From assembly GCA_011364975.1 (NCBI GenBank), contig RDOE01000021.1, positions 1 to 43,029 of the forward strand: DNA of 43,029 nucleotides, written 5' to 3'. The notes below the pieces were generated by a model, which did no database searches, was not told the DNA's origin, and saw only the letters and a program-made list of their open reading frames with translations. This DNA is from Promethearchaeota archaeon (GTDB lineage: Archaea > Asgardarchaeota > Lokiarchaeia > Sigyniarchaeales > SOKP01). Shown here one piece after another: positions 1 through 8,185 of this stretch. Each line of letters begins with the position of its first letter. The first letter of the stretch is position 1. The position numbers and the translations under genes were made by a program.

Positions 1-165
1 GGACTGTATATTACATTAGGGAAGCTTGGCGTCGCAGCTATGCCCTTAACTTATTTTGCGATTAAAAAATCAAAAATAGATAACATAAACTATTTCTCTT
101 TTTATTTAATTTTCATCAATCTTTTTTTAGATCCTGTTAAATTAAATATCCTAAAGGATTATTAG
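1..165 (+). CDS. C-terminal tail of a truncated membrane protein
   Basis: An open frame enters from the left edge and ends at TAG 163-165, giving 54 residues. The tail contains two hydrophobic stretches, one around the start (GLYITLGKLGVAAMPLTYF) and one around YFSFYLIFINLFL, separated by a short basic loop (IKKSKI), so it looks like the end of an integral membrane protein. The start lies outside the window and the family cannot be named from this piece. The frame is open from the first base, which is why I call it real, but a short chance open frame in AT-rich DNA is not excluded. Confidence 0.5.
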   Translation, partial: GLYITLGKLGVAAMPLTYFAIKKSKIDNINYFSFYLIFINLFLDPVKLNILKDY

Positions 166-210
166 GGATTATAAATACTTATAATGTGAGAATTATTAGT
201 TCTAAATTAA

Positions 211-738
211 GTGATTGAAATGATAGAGTTAGTCGTAAAAAATTCTAAAATTGTATTAAAACAAGGAGATATTACTGATTTAAGCATTGATGTTATTGTT
301 AATGCTGCAAATGCTCAATTAATTCTAGGAGGAGGGGTAGCAGGAGCAATAAGTCGAAAAGGCGGTCCAAGTATTCAAGAGGAATGTAATAAAATTGGTG
401 GCACATTTGTGGGTGGGGCTGTTATAACTAAAGGTGGTAATTTAAAAGCAAAATATGTAATTCACGCTGTTGGACCTCGAATGGGAGAGGGTAATGAAGA
501 TCAAAAATTAGAGAATGCTACTCTAAATAGTTTAAAATTAATGGATAAACATAAATTGAAAATAATTGCATTTCCCGCTATATCTACGGGTATTTTTGGT
601 TATCCTATCGATAGATGTGCGAGAATCATGATCTCAACAACAAAAGCTTATTTAGAAGGAGATACGCAAATTAAAGAAGTAATTTTTTGTTTGTATACGA
701 AATCTGATTTTGAGGTATTTGAATCTGAATTAAGTTGA
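211..738 (+). CDS. Macrodomain (ADP-ribose-binding/hydrolysing) protein
   Basis: A 175-residue single macrodomain, the usual length for stand-alone MacroD/YmdB-type proteins, which bind ADP-ribose and often remove it from proteins or hydrolyse O-acetyl-ADP-ribose. Diagnostic motifs are GDIT (residues 19-22), VNAAN (30-34), the phosphate-binding GGGVAGAI (40-47), and AISTGIFGYP (123-132), which forms the second nucleotide loop. The NAAN asparagine and glycine-rich loop of the hydrolytic MacroD class are present. The frame opens with GTG at 211; an ATG at 220 is an equally possible start. AT-rich TATA-like sequence (TATAAATACTTATAAT) lies 25-45 bases upstream, so transcription may be nearly leaderless. 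Cytosolic, no signal peptide. The partner that writes ADP-ribose is not visible nearby. Confidence 0.93.
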   Translation: MIEMIELVVKNSKIVLKQGDITDLSIDVIVNAANAQLILGGGVAGAISRKGGPSIQEECNKIGGTFVGGAVITKGGNLKAKYVIHAVGPRMGEGNEDQKLENATLNSLKLMDKHKLKIIAFPAISTGIFGYPIDRCARIMISTTKAYLEGDTQIKEVIFCLYTKSDFEVFESELS

Positions 739-976
739 AACTGAAATATTCTACTTGAATAGGGACAATTTTGTAAACATTTAATAATTCAAATTTTGAT
801 TATGTAATTGGTTCCATATTTTAATCACCTAACATCTACCTTTTTTTTTCTTTTAATATGCTCTCTCAAGCTTAGTTTACTATGAAAATAGTTCATTTAT
901 AGTTGAATTTATCTACCTTACTTGATAATTTTATTAGGAATCAATGACTACAAATGAATTAATAGTAATTCTTAGA

Positions 977-989
977 AACTTCCGAAGTT
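977..989. promoter_or_regulatory. 13-base palindrome just before ppsA start
   Basis: AACTTC-c-GAAGTT is a perfect dyad with a one-base centre ending three bases before the ppsA ATG. As DNA it could be an operator; as RNA the loop would be too tight for the full stem. No typical Shine-Dalgarno sequence is seen here. Function is inferred from position only. Confidence 0.25.
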
Positions 990-992
990 AAA

Positions 993-3917
993 ATGAGCGA
1001 GCGCGATTATAGGTACATAAAATTTTTTGATGAGATTCGATCGGATGATGTTCCTCACGTTGGAGGGAAAAATGCGTCTTTAGGTGAATTAACGAGTTTT
1101 GGTATTCCTGTACCGTTTGGATTTGCTGTAACTGCTAAAGCCTATGACTACGTGCTAGAATCTAATGACATTCTTTATAATCAGGAATTAATATCCTTAA
1201 AAAATTACATTTCTCATCAAATAAAAGAAATATCTCAAGAGCTAAAAAATGAAGATATAAAGTCAATTCAAACCGTTGATAAGATCTGCAACAATATTAG
1301 AACCCATATTGAACAAGCAAAAATTCCAGACAGCCTAACAGAAGAAATCGTTGAAGCATATAATGAGTTATTGAAGCACATAGGTAATGAAAGCACATTT
1401 GCTATTCGTAGTTCTGCAACAGCAGAAGATCTCCCAGATGCGTCATTTGCAGGACAGCAAGATACTCACTTAAATATTTCTGGAGAAGATCAAGTATTAA
1501 GATATATTCTTAAAGATATGGCCTCAGTCTTTACAACAAGAGCAACTATGTATCGTGAACGAGCAGGATTTGATCATTTTGCGGTCAAGTTAAGCGTAGG
1601 TGTACAGGAAATAGCAGGTGGACTTAAAGGAGTTCAAGCTTCAGGAGTTATGTTTACAGAGGATCCCGACTCAGGTAATCCAAATGTTGTTGTAATTCGA
1701 GGCACATGGGGATTAGGAGAACTAATTGTTCAAGGCGTTGAAAAGGGAGATGAATTTATTGTTTTCAAACATGCTTCGAAACTCCAAATTATTAGCAAAA
1801 GTTTAGTGAAAAAAGAGCGAATGATGATTTTTGATATAGATAAGGGAGGAACTATTACAAAACAAGTAGAAAAAGAGAAGCAAAAAAAGTTTTGTTTAAC
1901 TACTGAGCAGGTTGAGATCTTAGCTCAATACGCTATTAAAATACGAGAACACTATAACATACCTATGGATATTGAATGGGCACTTGGTAAAAATGGAAAG
2001 ATATATATCGTTCAAGCACGCCCAGAGACGGTTCATTCTCAAAAAGGAGACACTGAGGAAATATTTTATTTATTAGAAGATCCTGTTCAATTAATCGAAG
2101 AAGGATATCTTATTGAGAATTCAGGTACGGCAATAGGGAGGAGAATTGGCTATGGACAATTAAAAATAATTGAATCGATCAATGATGCTCATTTGTTAGA
2201 ACAAGGGGATATCTTAATAACCGAAGAAACAAATCCCGATTGGACCTCTTACATGCAGAATCTAGGAGGTGTAATTACAGAGCGAGGAGGCCCGACTTGC
2301 CATGCGGCAATTGTGTCAAGAGAATTAAATATTGCTTCGATTGTGGGGGCAGATAATATCATTGAAACAATTAAAGAAAAGCAACGAATGGGAGGATTAA
2401 AAACATTAACAATTGATTGTAGCGAAGGGACACCTCGTATTTGGACAAAAGATATTGAATATGATTCTGACACCATTGAATTTGCCTTACTTCCAAAAAC
2501 AAAGACTCAAGTTCTGGTTAATTTGGGAATTCCCAAAGGAGCATTGTCTGCAGGAAAGTATCCTGATGGAACGGGATTAGCTCGGTTAGAATTTATTATT
2601 AACGATGAAATCAAAATTCATCCTAATGCATTAATTGATTTTGATTCTTTACTTGTAAGACATGATGTATTGATTGAACAGAGAAAAAGAATCGAGAATC
2701 TTAAAAAAAGTGATTTATACCATAAAGATCCTTTTAATGTAGAGATTAAAAAGCTTAAAGACACGATCGACAAGATAAGAGAACTCACGGCGGGATATGA
2801 TGATAAAGAGGAATTTTATATTGAGAAATTAGCGGAAGGCATAGCAACAATCGCAGCGGGAGTTTGGAAAGAATTGTCTGATGGTACTATAGCTCCATGT
2901 GTAGTACGATTATCAGATTTTAAAACAAACGAATATGAAAATCTAATTGGTGGTTGGATCTATGAAACCGATGAACATAATCCGATGTTGGGGTTTCGAG
3001 GAGCATCACGCTACGTGTCAAATGATTTTCAAAATGCATTCATTTTGGAGTTGAGAGCTATTGCAAAAGCAAGATCTTGGGGGTTAACAAATATTATTCC
3101 AATGTTACCCTTTACACGCTCTCCGGAAGAAGCACAGAAGATAATTGAGTTAATGGAAAATGAGGGATTAATAAGAGGTGAAAACGGAGGCAAGGACGAA
3201 TTAAAGTTATACATAATGGCCGAGATACCCTCAAATATTATTTGTGCAGACATTTTTAGTCAATTTGTAGATGGCTTTTCAATAGGTAGTAATGATTTAA
3301 CAATGTTAACCTATGGTGTGGATAGAGATGAAGCAAAGTTATTACCTTTAGCCAAAGAATTTAATTACACGACTAACAGTGAAGCTTTAAAGCGATCTAT
3401 TAGCCATTTAATTAAGATTGCTCATCAATATGGAAGAAAAGTAGGAATATGTGGTCAGGCTCCATCTGATGATCCTGAATTTCTTAGATTTCTGGTAAGA
3501 GAAAACATAGATTCAATCTCTCTTAATTTTGATACCTTTGCTCGAGGGAGAATCAATACATGGCGAACGGAAATCATTGAGGTTAAGTTAAAAGATGATT
3601 ATAAAACTACAGTCTATAATTTGCTTGATAAGTGCGATAACTTAATTGAAAACCTAAGAGTTCCAAGAGGAAAATTACGAAATATGGTCCGTAAGAAAGG
3701 AAAAGATACTAGCCCCCAATTAAAAGAAATAACAGATAAATTTAATCAAAGTTTCAAGGAAATTTCGGAAATGTCCTATGAATTTATCAAAGAAATTGAT
3801 CAAGAAAGCTTTAAAGATTTTCATACCCTATTTGAAAAGTATAACTTTCGCATTACAGAAATTGAAAAAATAATTCCAGTACTTACAAAAAAAGTAAGAG
3901 AATTTGGGATATTTTAG
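993..3917 (+). CDS. ppsA: Phosphoenolpyruvate synthase (pyruvate, water dikinase), extended
   Basis: Makes PEP, AMP and phosphate from pyruvate and ATP, the entry to gluconeogenesis. Domain order is classical: N-terminal ATP-grasp/PPDK_N (about residues 15-345, with FAIRSSATAEDLPDASFAGQ), swivelling phosphohistidine domain with GGPTCHAAIVSREL carrying the catalytic His437, then the C-terminal TIM barrel with MLPFTRSPEEA, DGFSIGSNDLT and the active-site Cys820 in GICGQAPS. At 974 residues it is well above the roughly 790 of bacterial PpsA. About 100 residues are a lysine/glutamate-rich, predicted helical C-terminal extension after the barrel (from about residue 870), and the rest are smaller insertions, including a charged helical one after residue 60. 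All catalytic motifs are intact, so the extension is an addition rather than a sign of decay. Monocistronic; a 254-base gap lies upstream. Confidence 0.95.
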   Translation: MSERDYRYIKFFDEIRSDDVPHVGGKNASLGELTSFGIPVPFGFAVTAKAYDYVLESNDILYNQELISLKNYISHQIKEISQELKNEDIKSIQTVDKICNNIRTHIEQAKIPDSLTEEIVEAYNELLKHIGNESTFAIRSSATAEDLPDASFAGQQDTHLNISGEDQVLRYILKDMASVFTTRATMYRERAGFDHFAVKLSVGVQEIAGGLKGVQASGVMFTEDPDSGNPNVVVIRGTWGLGELIVQGVEKGDEFIVFKHASKLQIISKSLVKKERMMIFDIDKGGTITKQVEKEKQKKFCLTTEQVEILAQYAIKIREHYNIPMDIEWALGKNGKIYIVQARPETVHSQKGDTEEIFYLLEDPVQLIEEGYLIENSGTAIGRRIGYGQLKIIESINDAHLLEQGDILITEETNPDWTSYMQNLGGVITERGGPTCHAAIVSRELNIASIVGADNIIETIKEKQRMGGLKTLTIDCSEGTPRIWTKDIEYDSDTIEFALLPKTKTQVLVNLGIPKGALSAGKYPDGTGLARLEFIINDEIKIHPNALIDFDSLLVRHDVLIEQRKRIENLKKSDLYHKDPFNVEIKKLKDTIDKIRELTAGYDDKEEFYIEKLAEGIATIAAGVWKELSDGTIAPCVVRLSDFKTNEYENLIGGWIYETDEHNPMLGFRGASRYVSNDFQNAFILELRAIAKARSWGLTNIIPMLPFTRSPEEAQKIIELMENEGLIRGENGGKDELKLYIMAEIPSNIICADIFSQFVDGFSIGSNDLTMLTYGVDRDEAKLLPLAKEFNYTTNSEALKRSISHLIKIAHQYGRKVGICGQAPSDDPEFLRFLVRENIDSISLNFDTFARGRINTWRTEIIEVKLKDDYKTTVYNLLDKCDNLIENLRVPRGKLRNMVRKKGKDTSPQLKEITDKFNQSFKEISEMSYEFIKEIDQESFKDFHTLFEKYNFRITEIEKIIPVLTKKVREFGIF

Positions 3918-4053
3918 ATAAAATACTACATATAAGAAGTAATCTTGTTTAATTAAGACTTATATTAAAAATCAAAAAAATTAAATCTTATTGAAGATTG
4001 TAAAATTCAACTAGTTAGTTTTTTAGCTATAATCTCACTAAAAAATCAAATTT

Positions 4054-4060
4054 GGTGATC
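4054..4060 (+). promoter_or_regulatory. Canonical archaeal ribosome binding site deciding a TTG start
   Basis: GGTGATC is fully complementary to the GATCACC of the archaeal 16S rRNA 3' end and ends four bases before the TTG at 4065. An in-frame TGA lies at 4056-4058, so no upstream start is possible. The site therefore fixes TTG as the start of the UPF0147 gene. Confidence 0.7.
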
Positions 4061-4064
4061 TTTT

Positions 4065-4346
4065 TTGTCAAGGGGGAAAGAATTTACTGATGAGATACTT
4101 GAAACTTTTCAAAAAGTCGAATATTTACTAAATGGCATGATGAATGATAGAGGGGTTCCAAGAAATATTAAGAGAATCGCTCAAAGATGTATCGATCAAT
4201 TGCATAGGGATGACGATTCTCCGGCAGTACTTTCTAGCAATGTAATGTATATGATTGATGATTTATCACAAGACCCAAATATACCATTTCATAGTAGAAC
4301 AACCATATATCGCATAATATCTTTGTTAGAAAAAATAAAGGATTAG
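4065..4346 (+). CDS. UPF0147 family protein
   Basis: A 93-residue protein of the conserved archaeal UPF0147 family, whose function is unknown. Diagnostic segments are GVPRNIKRIAQRC, the central DDDSPAVLSSNVMYMIDD and SQDPNIPFHSRTTIYRII, the most conserved block of the family. All-helical, soluble, no cysteine cluster or catalytic motif. The start is TTG, supported by a perfect GGTGATC ribosome binding site and an in-frame stop immediately upstream; length from this TTG matches the family. It stands alone between ppsA and the GTPase gene with its own gaps on both sides, so it is probably monocistronic. Confidence 0.9.
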   Translation: MSRGKEFTDEILETFQKVEYLLNGMMNDRGVPRNIKRIAQRCIDQLHRDDDSPAVLSSNVMYMIDDLSQDPNIPFHSRTTIYRIISLLEKIKD

Positions 4347-4509
4347 TAGTATTGTAGTTTCACTTTTTTTGTGATTTTTTATTAAGAATGTTATAAAGCT
4401 CTCATTATTTATGGAAAGCGTTAATATTTATATGGCTGATATATATTATTAATAGGATATCAAAATTTAATAAAGCCTTAAATTAAAATATATAAAAGTT
4501 ATTTTAAGA

Positions 4510-5550
4510 ATGGAACAGAAATTAATTACTGGATTGTTATATACCCAATTAGACGATGAAGTAGGGCCTAATCCCTTAGTTTGGATTGGTGATATTCCTC
4601 AATCCAGCAGATTATATATAAGCATTAAAACAATAACTATTCTCTCAGGAGAAAGTGGACTTATACCTGAGTCTCTTGTGATTTTGCCGTTTCCCTCTTT
4701 AAATTCTAAAGGGATAATTAAATACCTTAAATGGGATGATCCTAATAGACGAGGTGGGATTGGTCAATCCGCAATAACATTGCTATTTAGAGAAATTGAT
4801 GATGTCATTTTCTATAAATATATTAGCTATTTAGATAGTTCCTTTGATGAAGCAGCGAAATTTCTTTCCAATTTAGAAGTAAATAAGGCTCATAGAGAAG
4901 CATATGTAGATGTTCTTAAAAAACTTGAATATTCATTGTCTCAATTTCTCGCAGAGTTTAAAAGAAAGGAAATTAGTGAAGCTGCTTCGAGAGCATTCCC
5001 AAGTCAAAAGATAAAGGAGGAAAACTTAGTAGATTATAAATTTAAAATCGTTATCTGTGGTGATCCAAGTGTTGGTAAAACATCTCTAATTTTAAGATTC
5101 ACCGACAACGCTTTTAGAAGGCATTATATACCAACTCTGGGAGTTCATGTTTCCGATAAGATATTTCAAGTTAAAGATTCTTATGTTCAATTAGTTTTAT
5201 GGGATATAGCTGGTCAACAAAAATTCGAAATAATGAGACAACAATTTTATTTAGGTTCTGATGCGATATTTTTAATATTTGATCTTACTAATCATAACTC
5301 ATTTGAAAGTGTTTCAAACTGGTATTTTGACATCCAAAATCAGCTTAAAGATAAAAGAAAGATGATTGGATACATTGTTGGAAACAAAAAAGATTTGGCT
5401 GATGATATAAAAATCGTGAGTGATAAAGGATTAGAATTAGCAAATTATTTAAATCTCTCTTATATTGAAACTTCAGCGCTTACGGGAGAAAATGTTGAGA
5501 AAGCGTTCACAAATATCGCTCAAATCTTATACGATTCGATCATAGGCTAA
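4510..5550 (+). CDS. Longin-like domain fused to a Rab/Ras-like small GTPase
   Basis: 346 residues in two parts. Residues 1 to about 155 form an alpha/beta domain (starting MEQKLITGLLYTQLDDEVGP, with a GPNPLVWIGD turn) that looks like the longin/roadblock class of profilin-like folds; this fold call is my inference. Residues 180-346 are a complete Ras-superfamily GTPase: G1 GDPSVGKT (184-191), switch I YIPTLGV with the Mg-binding Thr, G3 WDIAGQ (231-236), G4 NKKD (292-295) and G5 SAL (322-324). Switch II GQ with a Rab-like WDIAGQQKF suggests a Rab/Ras rather than Arf relation. No C-terminal prenylation cysteines, so membrane association, if any, must come from the N-terminal domain or a partner. 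Such fusions are typical of Asgard archaea, where small GTPases are greatly expanded. Confidence 0.9.
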   Translation: MEQKLITGLLYTQLDDEVGPNPLVWIGDIPQSSRLYISIKTITILSGESGLIPESLVILPFPSLNSKGIIKYLKWDDPNRRGGIGQSAITLLFREIDDVIFYKYISYLDSSFDEAAKFLSNLEVNKAHREAYVDVLKKLEYSLSQFLAEFKRKEISEAASRAFPSQKIKEENLVDYKFKIVICGDPSVGKTSLILRFTDNAFRRHYIPTLGVHVSDKIFQVKDSYVQLVLWDIAGQQKFEIMRQQFYLGSDAIFLIFDLTNHNSFESVSNWYFDIQNQLKDKRKMIGYIVGNKKDLADDIKIVSDKGLELANYLNLSYIETSALTGENVEKAFTNIAQILYDSIIG

Positions 5551-5561
5551 TTCTTTTTTTA

Positions 5562-5589
5562 TGATCGTGAAAGATACATTTCGCGATCA
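5562..5589. terminator. 11-bp stem-loop between convergent genes
   Basis: TGATCGTGAAA (5562-5572), loop GATACA, TTTCGCGATCA (5579-5589): eleven pairs with one G-T wobble. It sits 11 bases after the GTPase stop and before the convergent protease gene ending at 5655, the position expected for a bidirectional terminator or a 3'-end RNA processing signal. A T-run (5553-5560) precedes rather than follows it on the plus strand. Confidence 0.45.
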
Positions 5590-5654
5590 AACATATACCT
5601 TTACATAACACCAAAATATAGCCTAAGATATTATCTCAATAACATTAAAAGAAA

Positions 5655-6437
5655 TTAGTTATTTAATTGAACAAGATTCCGTAATCTTTTTTCTAGATAA
5701 GGATGACGAGAGAAAAAAGTGTATCTAAATTTATTTTGCTTTTTTGTCGGATTATTTAAAATCCAGAAACTTTTCGAAACATCAATAACATTAAATTTTG
5801 ATTCAGATTGCGATTTAAAACATTTAACCATCTTTACTAGAGCAGATGCTAATGAGAGCGGATCTTTTGTATACTTAGAACTTTTAAGATCAGCTTGAAT
5901 TTCCCTCGTGCGAGAAATATATGAATCTAGTACTACGCCGAAAGGAATCCAAAAATATCGGCTTATAATAAATGACGCTTTAATCCAAATATCCTTATTG
6001 GATATATGAAAGAGTTCATGAGAAAGAACAGCTATAAGCTCATTTTTTTCTAAATTCTCAAATAATCCCACTGACAAGACTATAATGTACTTTTTTGGAT
6101 GAATGAATAATGTAAATGCATTAGGAAGAGCTTCATCTAACATTCCAATTTCAATTCTTTTATGAATATTTAATTTTTCATTCCATTCTAAAATATAGTC
6201 ATATAGTTCGGAACATGAATTATAGGAGAGAATGGTAATTCCATTTCGTCTCACTATTGATTTTCCTCCAAGAGCGTACCAAAAAGTGCCAAGAAGGAAC
6301 AAAGATATGTGATATAAAACAATAAAAAAAACTACTTCAATGTCTGAATAAACAATTGGAAGTATAATTGTAATCAGAATATATACCAGAAAGAGAAAAT
6401 AGATGAAAAAATATCTGCTTTTAATTAGTTTCACCAT
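5655..6437 (-). CDS. Membrane zinc metalloprotease, M48/M56 (HtpX/BlaR1-like)
   Basis: 260 residues. Two N-terminal membrane segments (about 8-30 and 33-55) are followed by a cytosolic-facing protease domain with NAF (106-108), the zinc motif HELFH (140-144, inside SHELFHIS) and the third ligand Glu179 in REIQAD. The NAF and ExxxD arrangement is HtpX-like, but the gene overlaps the upstream BlaI-type repressor by 17 bases, the classical arrangement of the BlaR1/MecR1 (M56) pair. Inference: it is a signal-responsive protease that inactivates the repressor or a related target. There is no C-terminal penicillin-binding sensor domain, as in most non-beta-lactam relatives, so the signal is unknown. 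Shorter than HtpX (about 290). Confidence 0.85.
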   Translation of the reverse strand: MVKLIKSRYFFIYFLFLVYILITIILPIVYSDIEVVFFIVLYHISLFLLGTFWYALGGKSIVRRNGITILSYNSCSELYDYILEWNEKLNIHKRIEIGMLDEALPNAFTLFIHPKKYIIVLSVGLFENLEKNELIAVLSHELFHISNKDIWIKASFIISRYFWIPFGVVLDSYISRTREIQADLKSSKYTKDPLSLASALVKMVKCFKSQSESKFNVIDVSKSFWILNNPTKKQNKFRYTFFSRHPYLEKRLRNLVQLNN

Positions 6438-6834
6438 TTTTTGATTTCTTAATGTGTTCTAATTCTTCAAGTAAGTTATCTAATTCCTCATTACTATAGT
6501 TTTTTGAAATTTCTTGAACTATCTTCATTGAAGCTTTATTGCCATATGATTTTATAATTTGATCTGCTAAATTTTCTGATACTTTCTTTTCAAAATGCTT
6601 TTTTGTCTCTTTTGCTTTGTAGATATAAAATAATCCTCCTTTACCGGTATCAACTTCCCGAGATAGAAAACCTTTATTGAATAATCGATTCATAGTTGTA
6701 CTTATGGTAGTAAGGGCAATCTTTCTTTCTTGAGAAAGAGATTCATATATTTCTCGTACAGTAGATGATTTAGTTGACCATATTATTTGCATAATTGCCA
6801 GTTCTAAAGGCCCTAATTCAGATTTTACCGCCAC
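6421..6834 (-). CDS. BlaI/MecI-type winged-helix transcriptional repressor
   Basis: 137 residues. The N-terminal winged helix runs LGPLELAIMQIIW ... TVREIYESLS ... LTTISTTMNRLFNKGFLSRE, the full BlaI/MecI/CopY signature, and the C-terminal helical dimerisation part (about 85-137) is acidic. Family members bind inverted repeats upstream of their own operon and of a divergent target. Here the start is GTG at 6832-6834. The gene is first in an operon with the M48/M56 protease (17-base overlap) and is divergent from a small PLDc_N membrane protein and an ABC exporter across a 164-base region carrying repeated sites. Regulation of both directions by this repressor is therefore likely. Confidence 0.92.
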   Translation of the reverse strand: MAVKSELGPLELAIMQIIWSTKSSTVREIYESLSQERKIALTTISTTMNRLFNKGFLSREVDTGKGGLFYIYKAKETKKHFEKKVSENLADQIIKSYGNKASMKIVQEISKNYSNEELDNLLEELEHIKKSKNGETN

Positions 6835-6998
6835 TTTTTATTCCTCTATTTAAAATAAAATTAGTCCTTACTAATGGTTATTATTTTTCTATTATAATAA
6901 ACGTTTCTATTGCAGTAGTAACCTTTATATGGTGACAAGTATTCTATTATAATCGAAGTATCTATTCAAATAGAATCAAATCAAAAAGGTGAAAAAAC
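6835..6998. promoter_or_regulatory. Divergent control region with repeated candidate BlaI-type operators
   Basis: Two direct copies of a TTCTATTATAAT...TCTATT block start at 6888 and 6942, spaced 54 bases (about five DNA turns), with 12 identical leading bases and a second identical TCTATT 17 bases in. The second copy runs into a perfect dyad TCTATT-ca-AATAGA (6961-6974). A further short dyad TTAGT-cctt-ACTAA lies at 6861-6874, near the repressor start. A good TATA element CTTTATATGG (6922-6931) points toward the plus-strand operon. The pattern fits autoregulated, repressor-controlled divergent promoters; operator identity is inferred. Confidence 0.5.
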
Positions 6999-7205
6999 AT
7001 GTTTCTACCAATTGAGGTAATGATGTGGGTAATTCCCTTATTAATATTTCAAATTTCTTTGATAATATTGTGTCTTATTAATATTGTAAAAAGTAAAGAA
7101 AAGTCTACAGGTAACAAAATAGGTTGGTCGGTTATTATAATCTGTATTACATTAATTGGAGCAATACTATATTATTTTCTAGGATGGGAAAAAAAAGTTA
7201 AATAA
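6999..7205 (+). CDS. Small two-helix PLDc_N-like membrane protein
   Basis: 68 residues with two transmembrane helices (about 6-28 and 42-62) joined by a basic loop (KSKEKSTGNK). The second half GWSVIIICITLIGAILYYF followed by LGW matches the PLDc_N domain pattern (W...G...Y...G), found alone in many bacterial operons together with peptide or bacteriocin-type ABC exporters. First gene of the three-gene operon controlled from the divergent BlaI region; the ABC ATPase follows after 14 bases. A role as an immunity or accessory subunit of the exporter is inference from context. ATG start at 6999 with AAAAAGGTGA upstream as ribosome binding site. Confidence 0.75.
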   Translation: MFLPIEVMMWVIPLLIFQISLIILCLINIVKSKEKSTGNKIGWSVIIICITLIGAILYYFLGWEKKVK

Positions 7206-7219
7206 TTTAGGCAAAATAA

Positions 7220-8185
7220 GTGATTAATATGGTTTACAATACCGATGAATTAATTAAATTTCAAGACGTATCTAAAACTTATAAGAATTTACTTGCGCTT
7301 GATAAAATTTCATTTAATATAAATAAAGGAGATGTTTTTGGATATATTGGCCCAAATGGAGCCGGTAAAACAACCACAATTAAGATTATTGTGGGATTGA
7401 TCAGAGATTATCTGGGAAAAGTTTATTTTAATGGAGAAGATATTGCCAAAAGGCATCATCAAATACACAAATTTGTTGGATATCATCCACAAGATGCTGG
7501 ATTTCAGGATTGGAGAACAATAAACCATGTTATGCATACTTTTGGATTATTATCTGGGTTGAAAGGAGGTGTTTTAGAAGAGAAAATCCATAAAACATTA
7601 AACTTTGTAGGTCTATTAGATGAACGTGATAAAAAGGTTAAACACTTATCGGGGGGTATGTTACAGAAATTAAGATTAGCGCAAGCCCTTCTTACTGAAC
7701 CGGAAATTTTAATACTTGATGAGCCATTATCGGGGTTAGATCCCTCAAGTAGATATCAAATTAAGAATCTTATCCGTTCTTTAAGTAAACAAGGAAAAAC
7801 TATCCTTTTTTCTTCTCATATTCTTTCAGATGTTCAAGATGTTGCAAATAAAGTTGGAATAATTAATCGAGGAAAAATATTACGAATAGGAACTCCTGAA
7901 GAATTACAAACTGAATTCAATATTGGAAATGAAATTGAAATTGAATACGCTATTAATAATCAAAAATTTATAGAAAAAGAATCGCTGGAATGCATTCAAA
8001 ATATAGATGAAATTGCTTTAAATAAGCAACTTTTGACTTTAAAGCCAGATTTGGACTTAGATAATGCAATTAATCAAATTCTGAATTATTTAGTTCAAAA
8101 TAATTTCAAAATTCGAAGTTTTAAAACTAATAAGCCTAGTTTAGAAGATGTCTATTTACGATATGTAAGAGGTGATTTTCAATGA
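7220..8185 (+). CDS. ABC transporter ATP-binding protein
   Basis: 321 residues. Complete nucleotide-binding domain: Walker A GPNGAGKT (44-51), Q-loop in YHPQD, signature LSGGM (143-147), Walker B LILDEP with Asp167 and catalytic Glu168, and the switch histidine in FSSHILSD. The final 90 residues form the small C-terminal domain typical of ABC-2 type (CcmA/NatA-like) exporters, ending PSLEDVYLRYVRGDFQ. Overlaps the permease start by four bases (ATGA), so the two are translationally coupled subunits of one exporter. The frame begins at GTG 7220; ATG 7229 is an alternative start. Substrate unknown; the BlaI/protease pair across the promoter suggests a peptide or envelope-active compound. Confidence 0.95.
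   Translation: MINMVYNTDELIKFQDVSKTYKNLLALDKISFNINKGDVFGYIGPNGAGKTTTIKIIVGLIRDYLGKVYFNGEDIAKRHHQIHKFVGYHPQDAGFQDWRTINHVMHTFGLLSGLKGGVLEEKIHKTLNFVGLLDERDKKVKHLSGGMLQKLRLAQALLTEPEILILDEPLSGLDPSSRYQIKNLIRSLSKQGKTILFSSHILSDVQDVANKVGIINRGKILRIGTPEELQTEFNIGNEIEIEYAINNQKFIEKESLECIQNIDEIALNKQLLTLKPDLDLDNAINQILNYLVQNNFKIRSFKTNKPSLEDVYLRYVRGDFQ

Noticed and set aside
5655..6834. Beta-lactam resistance system
   Set aside because: The protease lacks the penicillin-binding sensor domain of BlaR1/MecR1, there is no beta-lactamase, and archaea have no peptidoglycan; only the regulatory design is shared.
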